Part shown: piece after piece, positions 1 to 8,784 of the stretch
How positions within the stretch are numbered: position 1 is the first letter of the stretch
Layout: every line of letters begins with the position of its first letter
Origin: Rhizobiales bacterium GAS188
Lineage (GTDB): Bacteria > Pseudomonadota > Alphaproteobacteria > Rhizobiales > Beijerinckiaceae
Assembly: GCA_900104855.1 (NCBI GenBank)
Contig: FNSS01000001.1
Location: forward strand, 3,348,001 to 3,412,000
Length of the DNA stretch: 64,000 nt
Reading direction: 5' to 3'
Position numbers and translations under genes: made by a program
The notes under the pieces: model-generated
The model's input: only the letters and a program-made list of their open reading frames with translations
What the model was told of the DNA's origin: nothing
Databases searched by the model: none

Positions 1-1169
1 ATGAAGCCACCGGGGCCGATGATGCGCCCGCCGAAGCGGCTGACATTGACGTTGCCCTCCTGGTCGATCTCGGCGAAGGACAGGAAAGCGAGGTCGAGAC
101 CGCCGCCATCGTAGAAATCGAACTGGTAGGGCTGGTCGATCATCGCCGCGTAATTGCGCGAGGCGCCGGCATCACCGCCCGAGGCCGGCGCGCCGCCGAT
201 GAGGCCTTGCTCATTGGTGAGGCAGATATCGTCGAGCGCTTCTTCCTCGGCCGCCACATTGGCAATGCCGGTGCAGATGCCGGAACCGAGATTGCAGATG
301 GCGCCGGGGAAGAGCTCGAGCGCCGCGCGCCTGGCGATCACCTTGCGGGCATCGAGCGGCAGCACCGGGATGTCGGAGAGGGGAATGCGCAGCTCGCCCG
401 CATAGGAAGGGCTGAACTGCGTCTCATAGGTCTGCCATTGCTCGGGCTCGACGATGGCGAGATCGACCAGGATGCCGGGGATCTTCACCTGCTTTGCCGG
501 CAAGGTGCCGCGCTTCGCCATGCGCCGCACCTGGACGATGACGATGCCGCCGCAGCGCCTGGTCGCCTGGGCCTCCGACAGCATCTCGCAGAACACCGCC
601 TCCTGCTCCATGGTGACATTGCCGTCCTCATCCGCCGTGGTGCCGCGCAGGAAGCAGACATCGATATGGTAGGGCTTGTAGAACAGGTACTCCTCGCCGC
701 GGAACTGCACGAGCTCGACGAGATCGTTCGGGGCCCGCTCGCTCTGCCGCCCGCCGCCATGGCGCGGATCGACGAAACTGTGCAGCCCCGTTTTGGTGAG
801 GAGGCCCGGCCGTCCGGCCGCCATCTCGCGCATCAGCTGCGACAGGGCGCCTTGCGGCAGGGTGTAGCCGTCGATCTTCTCGGCGATGGCGAGATCGGAG
901 ATCTTCGGCGAATTGACGAAGGTGCCGCAGACGATCCGCCTCAGCAGGCCCTCATGGGCGAAATGATTGGCGCCGAGCGTCGCCCCGTCGCCGATGCCGA
1001 CCGGGTGCACGGCCGTGATGTCGCGCGGCAGGCCTTCGCTGAGGAAGCGGCGGCCGAGCGCCGCCATCAGCGCCTCGGGCACCGCATGGCCGCCTCCTGA
1101 GCCGCCGACCACGATCGTGTCGCCTGAGCGGATGACCTTGACGGCCTCATCAGCAGTAACGCGTCGCAC
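1..1169 (-). CDS. Acyl-CoA:carboxylate CoA-transferase (acetate/propionate/3-ketoacid type), 3' end off the window
   Basis: Moves CoA between an acyl-CoA and a free carboxylate, usually acetate or a 3-keto acid; cytoplasmic. Read on the minus strand, about 389 codons are visible and the frame stays open to the left edge, so the C-terminus is missing. Start is GTG at 1169, preceded by AGAGGA. The N-terminal region has the family's glycine-rich stretch (VVGGSGGGHAVPEALM, residues about 15-30), and the catalytic-glutamate region NEQGLIGG is present with Glu at about residue 320. It begins 25 bp after the ABC ATPase stop, so it is probably the last gene of that transport operon, activating the imported acid or recycling CoA for the acyl-CoA dehydrogenase encoded nearby. 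The specific substrate is unknown. Confidence 0.82.
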   Translation of the reverse strand, partial: MRRVTADEAVKVIRSGDTIVVGGSGGGHAVPEALMAALGRRFLSEGLPRDITAVHPVGIGDGATLGANHFAHEGLLRRIVCGTFVNSPKISDLAIAEKIDGYTLPQGALSQLMREMAAGRPGLLTKTGLHSFVDPRHGGGRQSERAPNDLVELVQFRGEEYLFYKPYHIDVCFLRGTTADEDGNVTMEQEAVFCEMLSEAQATRRCGGIVIVQVRRMAKRGTLPAKQVKIPGILVDLAIVEPEQWQTYETQFSPSYAGELRIPLSDIPVLPLDARKVIARRAALELFPGAICNLGSGICTGIANVAAEEEALDDICLTNEQGLIGGAPASGGDAGASRNYAAMIDQPYQFDFYDGGGLDLAFLSFAEIDQEGNVNVSRFGGRIIGPGGF

Positions 1170-1194
1170 GGGATCCGTCCTCTCTTGCAAGCCT

Positions 1195-3342
1195 TCAGAA
1201 CTTACCGGGAAAATGGCAGGCGGCGAAATGTCCGGCCCGGTGCTCGACAAGCGGCGGCGGCACCTCGGCGCAGATCGTCTGAGCTATCGGGCAGCGGGTG
1301 CGGAAGCGGCAGCCCGAAGGCGGGTCGACGGCGCTCGGCGGCTCGCCCGCGAGCTGCAGGCGCTCGCGTCCACGCTCGATCGCGGCGTCCGGGATCGGCA
1401 CGGCCGAGATCAGGTAGCGCGTATAGGGATGCAGCGGCGCCTCGAACAAAGCCTTGGCCGGCGCGACCTCGGCGACCTTGCCGAGATAGAGCACCACCAC
1501 CCGGTCCGAGATATGGCGCACGACCGCGAGGTCATGGGCGATGAACAGATAGGTGAGGCCGAAATCCTCCTGCAATTGCAGCATCAGGTTGAGGATCTGC
1601 GCCTGGATATTCACGTCGAGGGCCGAGATCGGCTCGTCGGCGACGATGAAATCCGGCTGCACAGCGAGCGCGCGGGCGATCGAGATGCGCTGGCGCTGGC
1701 CGCCGGAGAATTCATGCGGATAGCGGCTCGCGGCCTTCGGGCTCAGCTTCACGGTGGCGAGCAGCTCGGCGACCCGCTCGCGCGTCTCGGCGGCGCTCGT
1801 CGTCAGCCCATGGAAGCGCAGCGGCTCCTCGAGGATCTCACCGACCGTCATGCGCGAGTTGAGCGACGCGTAAGGGTCCTGGAACACCATCTGCAGGCGC
1901 CGCCGCAGCGGCCGGATGGCGGCGGGCGAGGCTTGCGCGATATCCTCGCCGTCGAACAGGATGGAGCCAGCTTCAGGACGATGGATGCGCAGCAGCACGC
2001 GCGCCAAGGTCGACTTGCCGCAACCCGATTCGCCGACGAGTCCGACGGTTTCTCCTGGCCAGACATCGAGATCGACGCCGTCGACCGCATGCACATAGCG
2101 ATGCGGCTCGAAGAAGCCGCGCTTCGGCAAGGCGAAATGCTTGACGAGGCCGCGCACCTCGAGAAGGGGAAGAGGGGTCGCTCGCCATGCGTCGGGGATG
2201 GCCGTTCCCGCAACATTCGCGTCATCCCCGGCGAGCCGCGCCTCGGTCCGCGGGCCGAGGCTCGCCGGGGATGACACGCCCCCTTGGGCCGAGGCACCCG
2301 CGGGACTGTCCAGCCTCCCGCCGCTCTGGGTCACCCAGCAGCGCGCCTTGCGCCCGGCCTCGACGCTCAGGAGATCGGGATGCTCCTCGCAGCGCTCGAT
2401 GCGGAAGGGGCAGCGCGGCGCGAAGCGACAGCCGGCGGGCTCGACGAGCGGATCGGGCGGCGTGCCGTCGATCGAGACGAGCCGCTTGCCGTCGAGGGGC
2501 TCGCGGTCGAGGCGCGGCACGGCGTTGATCAGCGCCCAGCTGTAAGGATGCTTCGGGTCGGCGAGGATCGCTTCGGCCGGGCCCTCTTCCACCACCTCGC
2601 CCGCATACATCACGAGCACCCGCGAGCAGACGCTGGCGATGACGCCGAGATCATGGCTGATGAGCATGATGGCGGTGCCGAAATCGCGGTTCAGCTCACG
2701 CAGCAGCTCCAGGATCTGCGCCTGGATGGTGACGTCGAGCGCCGTCGTCGGTTCGTCGGCGATCAACAGCGCGGGCTCGTTGCTCATGCCCATGGCGAGC
2801 GCCACGCGCTGGCGCATGCCGCCCGAGAATTGATGCGGATAGCTGTTGATGGCGCGCTCGGGCGTGGTGATGCCCATGCGGCCGAGCAGCGTGATGCTGC
2901 GCTGCGTCGCCTCGCCTTCGCCGTAGCGGCCATGCACCACCATGGTCTCGGTGAGCTGACGGGCGATGCGCAGCACCGGGTTGAGCGAGGTCATCGGGTC
3001 CTGGAACACCATCGCCATGCCGCCGCCGCGCAGCTTGCGCAATTCGGTTGCGCCCATGGCCAGCACGTCGTGCCCCTGGAACGAGATGCTGCCCGAGACG
3101 ATGCGGGCCGGCTCCTCGAGCAGCCGCATCAGCGACATGGCGGCGACGCTCTTGCCGGAGCCCGATTCGCCGACGATGCCGAGCGCCTCGCCGGCCTCGA
3201 TCGTGAAGCTCACCCCGTCGACGGCGCGCACCACGCCATCATCCGTGAAGAACTGCGTGCGCAGATCCGAGACGGCAAGCACCGGCGTCGCGGGTCCGGA
3301 TCTCGGCACGGGGGCCGGCGCCTCTTGCGCCGCGGCGCTCAT
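1195..3342 (-). CDS. Fused dipeptide/oligopeptide-type ABC transporter ATPase (DppD-DppF in one chain)
   Basis: Cytoplasmic ATPase that powers an oligopeptide/nickel-family importer. The 715-residue chain holds two complete ATPase domains. Domain 1 has Walker A GESGSGKS (about 58-65), signature FSGGMRQR and Walker [13 protein letters not shown]. Domain 2 has Walker A GESGCGKS (about 437-444), signature FSGGQRQR and Walker [13 protein letters not shown]. Each ends in the family's cysteine-containing tail (GCRFAPRCP and GCRFRTRCP). Such single-chain fusions resemble GsiA/YejF. The ATG at 3342 overlaps the permease stop by ATGA. Oddity: the linker (about residues 356-374) is encoded by a palindromic repeat, described separately. 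The long upstream extension of this reading frame is not coding because it overlaps the permease gene. Confidence 0.9.
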   Translation of the reverse strand: MSAAAQEAPAPVPRSGPATPVLAVSDLRTQFFTDDGVVRAVDGVSFTIEAGEALGIVGESGSGKSVAAMSLMRLLEEPARIVSGSISFQGHDVLAMGATELRKLRGGGMAMVFQDPMTSLNPVLRIARQLTETMVVHGRYGEGEATQRSITLLGRMGITTPERAINSYPHQFSGGMRQRVALAMGMSNEPALLIADEPTTALDVTIQAQILELLRELNRDFGTAIMLISHDLGVIASVCSRVLVMYAGEVVEEGPAEAILADPKHPYSWALINAVPRLDREPLDGKRLVSIDGTPPDPLVEPAGCRFAPRCPFRIERCEEHPDLLSVEAGRKARCWVTQSGGRLDSPAGASAQGGVSSPASLGPRTEARLAGDDANVAGTAIPDAWRATPLPLLEVRGLVKHFALPKRGFFEPHRYVHAVDGVDLDVWPGETVGLVGESGCGKSTLARVLLRIHRPEAGSILFDGEDIAQASPAAIRPLRRRLQMVFQDPYASLNSRMTVGEILEEPLRFHGLTTSAAETRERVAELLATVKLSPKAASRYPHEFSGGQRQRISIARALAVQPDFIVADEPISALDVNIQAQILNLMLQLQEDFGLTYLFIAHDLAVVRHISDRVVVLYLGKVAEVAPAKALFEAPLHPYTRYLISAVPIPDAAIERGRERLQLAGEPPSAVDPPSGCRFRTRCPIAQTICAEVPPPLVEHRAGHFAACHFPGKF
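2221..2275. repeat. REP-like palindrome inside the ABC ATPase gene
   Basis: A 55-bp palindrome with 15-bp perfect outer arms (GTCATCCCCGGCGAG at 2221-2235 and CTCGCCGGGGATGAC at 2261-2275). An inner stem CCTCGG/CCGAGG closes a short loop. It lies in frame in the linker between the two ATPase domains and encodes a run of Ser/Pro/Ala/Gly/Arg residues. Sequences of this GTCATCCCCGG type are normally intergenic in alphaproteobacteria. Confidence 0.85.
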
Positions 3343-4220
3343 TTGCGCCTCGCTTTGGGATCGAGCCAGTCGCGCACCCCGTCGCCCAGGAAGTTGAAGC
3401 CGATGACCACGGTGAGGATGGCGAAGCCCGGAAAGGCCGCGACCCACCATTGCTCGACGAGCTCGCGTCCTTCGGCGACCATCGAGCCCCATTCGGGGGT
3501 CGGCGGCACGACGCCGAGGCCGAGGAAGGAGAGGCCCGCGAAGGTGATGATGGCATTGCCGATATCGAGCGTGATCAGGACGATCAGCGGCCCGATGGCG
3601 TTCGGGATGATGTGGCGCAGCAGGATGCGGGTTGGTTTCAGGCCGACCACAATGGCTGCTTCCACATATTCCTGCGAGCGCTGCACCAGCACCAGGCTAT
3701 GGGCGAGGCGCGCGAATTTCGGCCACCAGACGACCAGCATGGCGATGATGGTGTTGGTGGTGCCGATGCCGAGTGCCGCAGCGATGGCGAGTGCCAGGAT
3801 GATGGGCGGGAAGCACAGCACGAGATCGGTGAGGCGCATGATCAGCTCCTCGCCCCGGCCGCGCATGAAGGCGGCGGCGCCGCCCGCGAGCGTGCCGAAG
3901 GTTGCGCCCAGCATCACCACCACGAAGCCGGTGGTGAGCGAAATGCGCGAGCCGTAGAGGAGGCGGGTCAGCACATCGCGCCCGAGCTCGTCGGTGCCGA
4001 GCCAATGGGCGGCAGAGGGCGGCCGTAGGCGAATGGTCACATCGACCGTGTCGGGCGCATAGGGCGTGAGCAACGGGCAGGCGAGGGCGATGAGAACCCA
4101 GACAAGGATGATCACCGCCCCGAAGGCAGCGACGCCATAGCGCCGGCGCCAGCGCTGCTGACGGGTGCGCACCGGCGCAATGGCCGCATAGGCAGCTTGC
4201 GTTTGGTCGAAGGCCGTCAT
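3339..4220 (-). CDS. Dipeptide/oligopeptide ABC transporter permease, DppC/OppC type
   Basis: Inner-membrane permease of an oligopeptide/nickel-family importer, 293 residues, the usual DppC size. It shows a cytoplasmic N-terminus followed by a first membrane segment (about 29-50), the DppC-type extracytoplasmic sequence HWLGTDELGRDVLTRLLYGSR, several further hydrophobic segments, and the coupling loop AAIVVGLKPTRILLRHIIPN before the last helices. The ATG at 4220 overlaps the stop of the upstream permease by ATGA, and its own stop overlaps the ATPase start the same way, so the three proteins are translationally coupled. No solute-binding protein gene is adjacent, which is unusual for the family. 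Confidence 0.92.
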   Translation of the reverse strand: MTAFDQTQAAYAAIAPVRTRQQRWRRRYGVAAFGAVIILVWVLIALACPLLTPYAPDTVDVTIRLRPPSAAHWLGTDELGRDVLTRLLYGSRISLTTGFVVVMLGATFGTLAGGAAAFMRGRGEELIMRLTDLVLCFPPIILALAIAAALGIGTTNTIIAMLVVWWPKFARLAHSLVLVQRSQEYVEAAIVVGLKPTRILLRHIIPNAIGPLIVLITLDIGNAIITFAGLSFLGLGVVPPTPEWGSMVAEGRELVEQWWVAAFPGFAILTVVIGFNFLGDGVRDWLDPKARRK

Positions 4221-5227
4221 CGCGCCACCCTCGGATCGAGCAGCGCATAGCTCAGATCGATGATGAGGTTGATGATCAGATAGGTCAGCGCCACCACGAG
4301 CGTGATGCCCATGATGGCCGGGAAGTCGAGCGCCTCGGCGCTGCGGAACGTATAGCGGCCGAGGCCCGGCCAGGAGAACACCGTCTCGGTCATCACGGCG
4401 CCGGTGAGCAGGTTCGCATAGGCGAGCCCGCCCAGCGTCACGATGGGGATCAGCGCGTTCGGCAGCACATGGCCGTTGACGATGCTCGCCTCGCGCAGGC
4501 CCTTGGCGCGCGCCACGCGCACATAATCCTGATGCAGATTGTCGAGCATGCTGGCGCGCGTGGTGCGGGTGATCAGGCCGAGCGTCGCCGCGGCGAGCAC
4601 GATCGAGGGCAAGATCAGATGCGCGGCGCTGTCGCGGAAGGTCGAGAGGTCGCCGGCGATCAGGGAATCGATCAGGAACAGGCCGGTCACGGTCGGGGGC
4701 GAGAAGGCGATCGGGTCGAGGCGGCCCGGGCCCGGCGCGATCTGCAAACCCCCATAGAATAATGCGAGCATGATGAAGGCGAGCCAGAAGGTCGGCGAGG
4801 AGACGCCGATCAGCGAGATGATGCGGGCGAGATGGTCGATCCAGCTGTCGCGCCTGATCGCCGCCAGGATCCCGAGCGGCACGCCGATAATCACCGACAA
4901 CAGGAAGCCGACAGTCGACAGTTCGATGGTGGCCGGGGCATATTGCGCGATGTCCTCGAGCACCGGGCGCTGCGAGGCGATCGAGACGCCGAGATCGCCA
5001 TGCAGGATGCCCTTGAGGAAGATGAAGTAGCGCTCCCATAGGGGCAGATCGAGGCCCCATTTGGCGCGCCATTCGGCGACGAATTCCTTGTTCGAGGCCG
5101 CGACATCGCCGAGCTGGGCGAGGATCGGATCGCCCGGCACCATATTGGCGATGAGGAAGATCACCAGCGTCGCGAAGAGCGCCATCACCACGGTCAACGC
5201 CAGGCGCGAGACGATGTAGCGCGGCAT
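4217..5227 (-). CDS. Dipeptide/oligopeptide ABC transporter permease, DppB/OppB type
   Basis: First gene of the minus-strand transport operon. The 336-residue integral membrane protein begins MPRYIVSRLALTVVMALF, the DppB-type N-terminus with its first membrane helix, and then has the conserved MVPGDPI sequence. The coupling loop VRVARAKGLREASIVNGHV is clear and the C-terminus ends LSYALLDPRVAR, typical of the family. I chose ATG 5227 because the family begins exactly there; the open frame further upstream runs into a palindromic repeat. It should heterodimerise with the DppC-type partner. Substrate class is peptide, nickel or opine/sugar; the sequence does not decide. Confidence 0.92.
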   Translation of the reverse strand: MPRYIVSRLALTVVMALFATLVIFLIANMVPGDPILAQLGDVAASNKEFVAEWRAKWGLDLPLWERYFIFLKGILHGDLGVSIASQRPVLEDIAQYAPATIELSTVGFLLSVIIGVPLGILAAIRRDSWIDHLARIISLIGVSSPTFWLAFIMLALFYGGLQIAPGPGRLDPIAFSPPTVTGLFLIDSLIAGDLSTFRDSAAHLILPSIVLAAATLGLITRTTRASMLDNLHQDYVRVARAKGLREASIVNGHVLPNALIPIVTLGGLAYANLLTGAVMTETVFSWPGLGRYTFRSAEALDFPAIMGITLVVALTYLIINLIIDLSYALLDPRVAR

Positions 5228-5250
5228 GGCTAGAGCAGGCTCGAGACAGG

Positions 5251-5350
5251 CGTGGATGGCCGGGCCGATTCTTTGCTGAAGGATTGGCCCGGCCATGACG
5301 GGAACGGGCATCCATCTGCGTCATGGCCGGGCTTGGCCCGGCCATCCACG
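5251..5350. repeat. Nested double palindrome (GGCCGGGCC type) upstream of the ABC operon
   Basis: A 100-bp element with perfect 16-bp outer arms (CGTGGATGGCCGGGCC at 5251-5266, its complement at 5335-5350) and perfect 14-bp inner arms (GCCCGGCCATGACG at 5287-5300 and CGTCATGGCCGGGC at 5319-5332). It lies 24 bp before the permease ATG, so it is probably in the leader of the operon or overlaps its promoter. No gene is visible between 5228 and 5560. Confidence 0.85.
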
Positions 5351-5560
5351 GCTTCAGCCCGACAGCGCTGTGGTGCGCGCAAAAGCGAAAATCTCCTCAG
5401 CGTCATCCCCCGGCCGGTTGCTTTTGTCATTTAGATCGTTCTAAATTTGCCGAAACGAGGTGTCAATCGCATCGCGACGGGCCAGGTCTCTGAACTCGGA
5501 GTCTCCAGCTCCGCCCGCCGCGGTGGACATCGTCCCAGGAAATGCGTCCCAGGAAACGCC

Positions 5561-6712
5561 ATGGCTCTCGCCGAGTATGACAGTTCCGTCGCCGAGCGTC
5601 ATCGCCTGATGCGCGAGACGGCGCGCGCCTTCGCTGACCGCGAGATCAGGCCGCTCGCCGCCGAGCTCGACGAGAGCGAGCGCTTTCCGGCCGAGCTCTA
5701 CGACACGGTGGCGGGGCTCGGCATGTTCGGCATCACCGTGCCCGAGGCGATGGGCGGGGCGGGCGGCGATATCGTCTCCTATGCGCTCGTAATGGAGGAA
5801 TTGTCGCGCGGCTATGCGTCGGTCGCCGATCAATGCGGCCTGGTCGAGCTCGTCGGCACTTTGCTCGCCGAGCACGGAACACCGGCGCAACGGGCCCGCT
5901 ATCTCGCACCGCTGATCAAGGGCGAGCGGCGCTGCGCCTATGCGATCACCGAAGCCGAGGCGGGCTCCGACGTCTCGTCGATCCAGACGACCGCGACCGC
6001 GACCCCCGATGGCTGGCGGCTGAACGGTGCCAAATTATGGATCCACAACGCGCCGGTCGCCGATTTCGCCGTGGTGCTGGCGCGCACCAATCCGGAGCTC
6101 GGCAAGCGCGGCTTCAGCATCTTCCTGGTCGACCGGGAGCAGGCGGGCTACCGGATCGGCCGCAAGGAGCACAAGATGGGCCAGCGCGCCTCGCCGGTAG
6201 GCGCCTTGCATTTCGACGACATCGCCTTGCCGCGCGAGGCGCTGCTCGGCCCGCCCGATCGCGGCTTCCACCTGATGATGAGCGTGCTCGACAAGGGCCG
6301 TGTCGGCATCGCGGCGCTCGCCGTCGGCATCCTGCAGGCGGGGCTCGAGGCCAGCATCGACTATGCCAGGCAACGCCGCCAGTTCGGCCAGCCGATCGCC
6401 TCCTTCCAGGCGGTGCAATTCATGCTGGCCGATATGGCGAAGGACATCCACGCGGCGCGGCTGATGACGCATCACGCGGCCGCCATGCTCGATCGCGGCG
6501 AGCGCGCCACCTCGGAATGCGCCATGGCCAAATGCTTTGCGGGCGATGCCGCCGTGGCGCATACGGCGAATGCGGTGCAGATCCATGGCGGCATGGGCTA
6601 TATCCGTGGCGTCGAGGTGGAGCGGCTTTATCGTGACGCCAAGATCACCCAGATCTATGAGGGCACGAACCAGATCCAGCGCATGATCATCGCCAGGCAG
6701 TTGCTCGCATGA
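5561..6712 (+). CDS. Acyl-CoA dehydrogenase family flavoprotein
   Basis: FAD enzyme that introduces an alpha-beta double bond into an acyl-CoA; cytoplasmic, electrons to ETF. 383 residues, normal length. Visible features are the N-terminal helical domain, the substrate/FAD signature CAYAITEAEAGSDVSS, the middle beta domain, and the C-terminal signature QIHGGMGYIRGVEVERLYRD followed by ITQIYEGTNQIQ, where the Glu of YEGT is the catalytic base in short-chain members. ATG 5561 is preceded by AGGAAACGCC. Its stop overlaps the next gene (ATGA), coupling it to the SDR. With the CoA-transferase and crotonase nearby it suggests a beta-oxidation-like route for a small acid. Confidence 0.92.
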   Translation: MALAEYDSSVAERHRLMRETARAFADREIRPLAAELDESERFPAELYDTVAGLGMFGITVPEAMGGAGGDIVSYALVMEELSRGYASVADQCGLVELVGTLLAEHGTPAQRARYLAPLIKGERRCAYAITEAEAGSDVSSIQTTATATPDGWRLNGAKLWIHNAPVADFAVVLARTNPELGKRGFSIFLVDREQAGYRIGRKEHKMGQRASPVGALHFDDIALPREALLGPPDRGFHLMMSVLDKGRVGIAALAVGILQAGLEASIDYARQRRQFGQPIASFQAVQFMLADMAKDIHAARLMTHHAAAMLDRGERATSECAMAKCFAGDAAVAHTANAVQIHGGMGYIRGVEVERLYRDAKITQIYEGTNQIQRMIIARQLLA

Positions 6713-7470
6713 GCGGCGCGGTCCTCGTCACCGGCGCGCGTCGCGGCATCGGCCGCGCCATCGCCTATGCGTTCGCCGCGGCCGGCCGCGACATTGTGGT
6801 CAATGACCTGGTCGAGGATGCGGCGGCGCGCGAGACGCTCGACATGATCAGCGAACGCGGCGCGCGCGCGTGCTTTCTGCAGGGCGATATCGGCGATCTT
6901 TCATCGACCGAGGCGCTGGTCGAGAAGGCTTTCGCGGCCTTCGGCAACCTCGATGTGCTGATCAACAATGCCGGCATCTCGGTCGCCCGGCGCGGCGACA
7001 TGCTGGAAACCAGCCCTGAAAGCTTCGACCGGCTGATCGCCGTCAACCTGCGCGGGCCGTTCTTCCTGACCCAGGCCGTGGCGCGGCGCTGGCTCGGCGA
7101 GAGCGGAAGCCGCAGCCGTGCCATCGTCAACATCGCCTCGGCCAATGCTCATATGGCGTCGATCGACCGCGCCGAATATTGCCTGTCGAAGGCGGGCGTC
7201 GCCATGATGACCAAGCTTTACGCGGTGAGGCTCGCAGACGCAGGCATCGGCGTCTTCGAGATCAGGCCCGGTGTCATCCGCACCGACATGACGGCGGTCG
7301 CAGCCGAGCGCTATGACCGATTGATCGCCGGGGGCCTGACGCCGGTGCGCCGCTGGGGCGAGCCTGAGGATATCGGCCGCGTGGCGGTGGCGCTGGCCTC
7401 GGGCGATTTCCATTTCTCGACAGGCGAGACCGTCCATGTCGATGGCGGCCTGCACATTGCGCGGCTGTAG
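6709..7470 (+). CDS. SDR-family NAD(P)-dependent oxidoreductase (FabG-like)
   Basis: Classical short-chain dehydrogenase of 253 residues, reducing or oxidising a hydroxyl/keto group. The cofactor motif TGARRGIG is at residues about 8-15, NNAG follows beta-4, the catalytic serine lies in IVNIASAN and the YxxxK pair in AEYCLSKAG. The C-terminal FSTGETVHVDGGLHI matches the FabG-like substrate-loop end. Asp in VVNDL after beta-2 favours NAD(H). It overlaps the acyl-CoA dehydrogenase gene by 4 bp and is probably the hydroxyacyl or sugar-acid oxidation step of the same pathway; the substrate cannot be read from sequence. Confidence 0.9.
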   Translation: MSGAVLVTGARRGIGRAIAYAFAAAGRDIVVNDLVEDAAARETLDMISERGARACFLQGDIGDLSSTEALVEKAFAAFGNLDVLINNAGISVARRGDMLETSPESFDRLIAVNLRGPFFLTQAVARRWLGESGSRSRAIVNIASANAHMASIDRAEYCLSKAGVAMMTKLYAVRLADAGIGVFEIRPGVIRTDMTAVAAERYDRLIAGGLTPVRRWGEPEDIGRVAVALASGDFHFSTGETVHVDGGLHIARL

Positions 7471-7501
7471 GGGCGATGCGTAGCATCCTTCACCTCGCCC
7501 T

Positions 7502-7520
7502 CCCCGGACTTGATCCGGGG
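7502..7520. terminator. Hairpin after the SDR gene
   Basis: CCCCGGA, a five-base loop, then TCCGGGG: a perfect 7-bp stem 31 bp after the SDR stop, between convergent genes. There is no T run, so it may be only a repeat-type hairpin rather than an intrinsic terminator. Confidence 0.5.
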
Positions 7521-7530
7521 ATTGCGGGCT

Positions 7531-7622
7531 TCCTTGGGAGCGTAGGCATCCCACCCGCCCTTGAGACTGCGAGGCTGGCTCGCCGCTGGGAAGACCGGCG
7601 GCCGAGACGGTCGCGGTCCCAG
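7531..7622. repeat. CCCTGGGACCGC-family intergenic element, copy A (diverged left end)
   Basis: First of four related elements in the window (others at 20697, 42910 and 61808). The right end GACGGTCGCGGTCCCAG matches copy B exactly. The left end (TTGGGAGCG...CCCGCCC) has several changes. It lies between the convergent SDR and LacI genes and ends 7 bp before the LacI stop codon. Confidence 0.75.
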
Positions 7623-7628
7623 TGCGTC

Positions 7629-8717
7629 TCAATCGGCCGTCGCCGGCGCGCCGGCGCGGCGTTTGGGTCGCGCCTGGCGCAAGGGACCGCTGGAGGCGCG
7701 AACGATCAGCTTGGGTTGCAGCACCACCTGCCGGCGCGGCAGGCCGAAATCAGCGCTGCGTTCGATGAGCAGGCGCGCCGCCGCCTCGCCCATGCCGATC
7801 GAATCGACGGCGACGGTGGTGAGGGCCGGCGTCCACAGGGCGGCCTCGGCGATGTCGTCGCAGCCGGTGACGGCGAAGTCGCGCCCCGGCTCGAGCCCGA
7901 TCTGGCGCAGGCCGAGCATGACGCCGAAGGCGATGACGTCGTTGAAGCAGACGCAAGCCGTCGGCGGCTCCGGCATGGCGATCAGCGCCTTCACGGCCTC
8001 AGCCCCGAAGCTGCGTGTCGGCGGGCCGGGCAGGATCAGCTCGCGGTCGATCGCGAGGTCATGAGCGGCGAGCGCCTGCTCATAGCCCTCGCGCCTTTCG
8101 ATGCCGGTCGAGATCAGTTCGTTTGCCCCCACCATGGCGATGCGGCGATGCCCGAGCGAGATCAGGTGCTCGGTCGCGAGCCGCGTGCCGAGCCGGTGAT
8201 CATTGCCGGCATAATCGAGGCCGGAGCCGGGCAGGTTGCGCGAGATCAGCACGCAGGGCATGCCGAACTCGGTCAGGCGGCGCAGCGTCTTGGGGTTCGA
8301 GCCCTTGGTGGGGCAGATCACCAGCCCCTCCACATTATATTCGCGCATGGTGGCGATGAAGCTGTCCTGGACGGACGGGTCCTCGGAGGAATTCGACAGG
8401 AACACCGTGCGGCCGGCTTTGGCCAGCGCCCGCTCGATGGCGGCGGTGAGCTCGGAGAAATACGGGTTCACCAATTCGTTCATGGCGACGCCGACTGTCT
8501 GCGTCTTCTGGGTGCGGAAATTGGCGGCGCCGCGGTTATAGACATAGCCGAGCGCGGCCATCGATTCGCGCACGCGCAGGCGCGTCTTCTCGGCGACGAG
8601 CGGGCTCTTGCGCAGCACCAGCGATACTGTGGCGCGCGACACGCCCGCATGCGTCGCGAGATCGCGCAGGGTCAATCGCGCGGGCCGCTGCGGCGGTGGC
8701 TTGCGGGGCCGGCTCAT
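7629..8717 (-). CDS. LacI-family transcriptional regulator
   Basis: 362-residue DNA-binding repressor. The N-terminal helix-turn-helix is LTLRDLATHAGVSRATVS, followed by LGYVYNRGAANFR as hinge region, then a periplasmic-binding-protein-like effector domain (TVGVAMNELVNPYFSEL onward) typical of sugar or sugar-acid sensors. ATG 8717 is the only sensible start. It is convergent with the dehydrogenase/SDR pair and divergent from the crotonase gene, starting 67 bp away from it, so it probably controls that plus-strand operon. I did not find a convincing LacI-type operator palindrome in the 67-bp gap. Confidence 0.92.
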   Translation of the reverse strand: MSRPRKPPPQRPARLTLRDLATHAGVSRATVSLVLRKSPLVAEKTRLRVRESMAALGYVYNRGAANFRTQKTQTVGVAMNELVNPYFSELTAAIERALAKAGRTVFLSNSSEDPSVQDSFIATMREYNVEGLVICPTKGSNPKTLRRLTEFGMPCVLISRNLPGSGLDYAGNDHRLGTRLATEHLISLGHRRIAMVGANELISTGIERREGYEQALAAHDLAIDRELILPGPPTRSFGAEAVKALIAMPEPPTACVCFNDVIAFGVMLGLRQIGLEPGRDFAVTGCDDIAEAALWTPALTTVAVDSIGMGEAAARLLIERSADFGLPRRQVVLQPKLIVRASSGPLRQARPKRRAGAPATAD

Positions 8718-8784
8718 GCGCTGCCCGGATTCACGGTGCCAAAAATCATCTGCAAGATCTGCTCATCTGCGAGAGGATATCGTC

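Noticed and set aside
207..1100. Long open plus-strand frame near the left edge
   Set aside because: It is antisense to the CoA-transferase, whose frame has clear family motifs; such long antisense frames are a by-product of GC-rich codon use.
4221..5345. Apparent fusion of the DppC permease to a long N-terminal extension
   Set aside because: The extension is the out-of-frame reading of the DppB gene; the ATG at 4220 with ATGA overlap is the true start.
8718..8784. LacI operator in the LacI/crotonase gap
   Set aside because: No palindrome of adequate length was found; only short partial symmetry is present.
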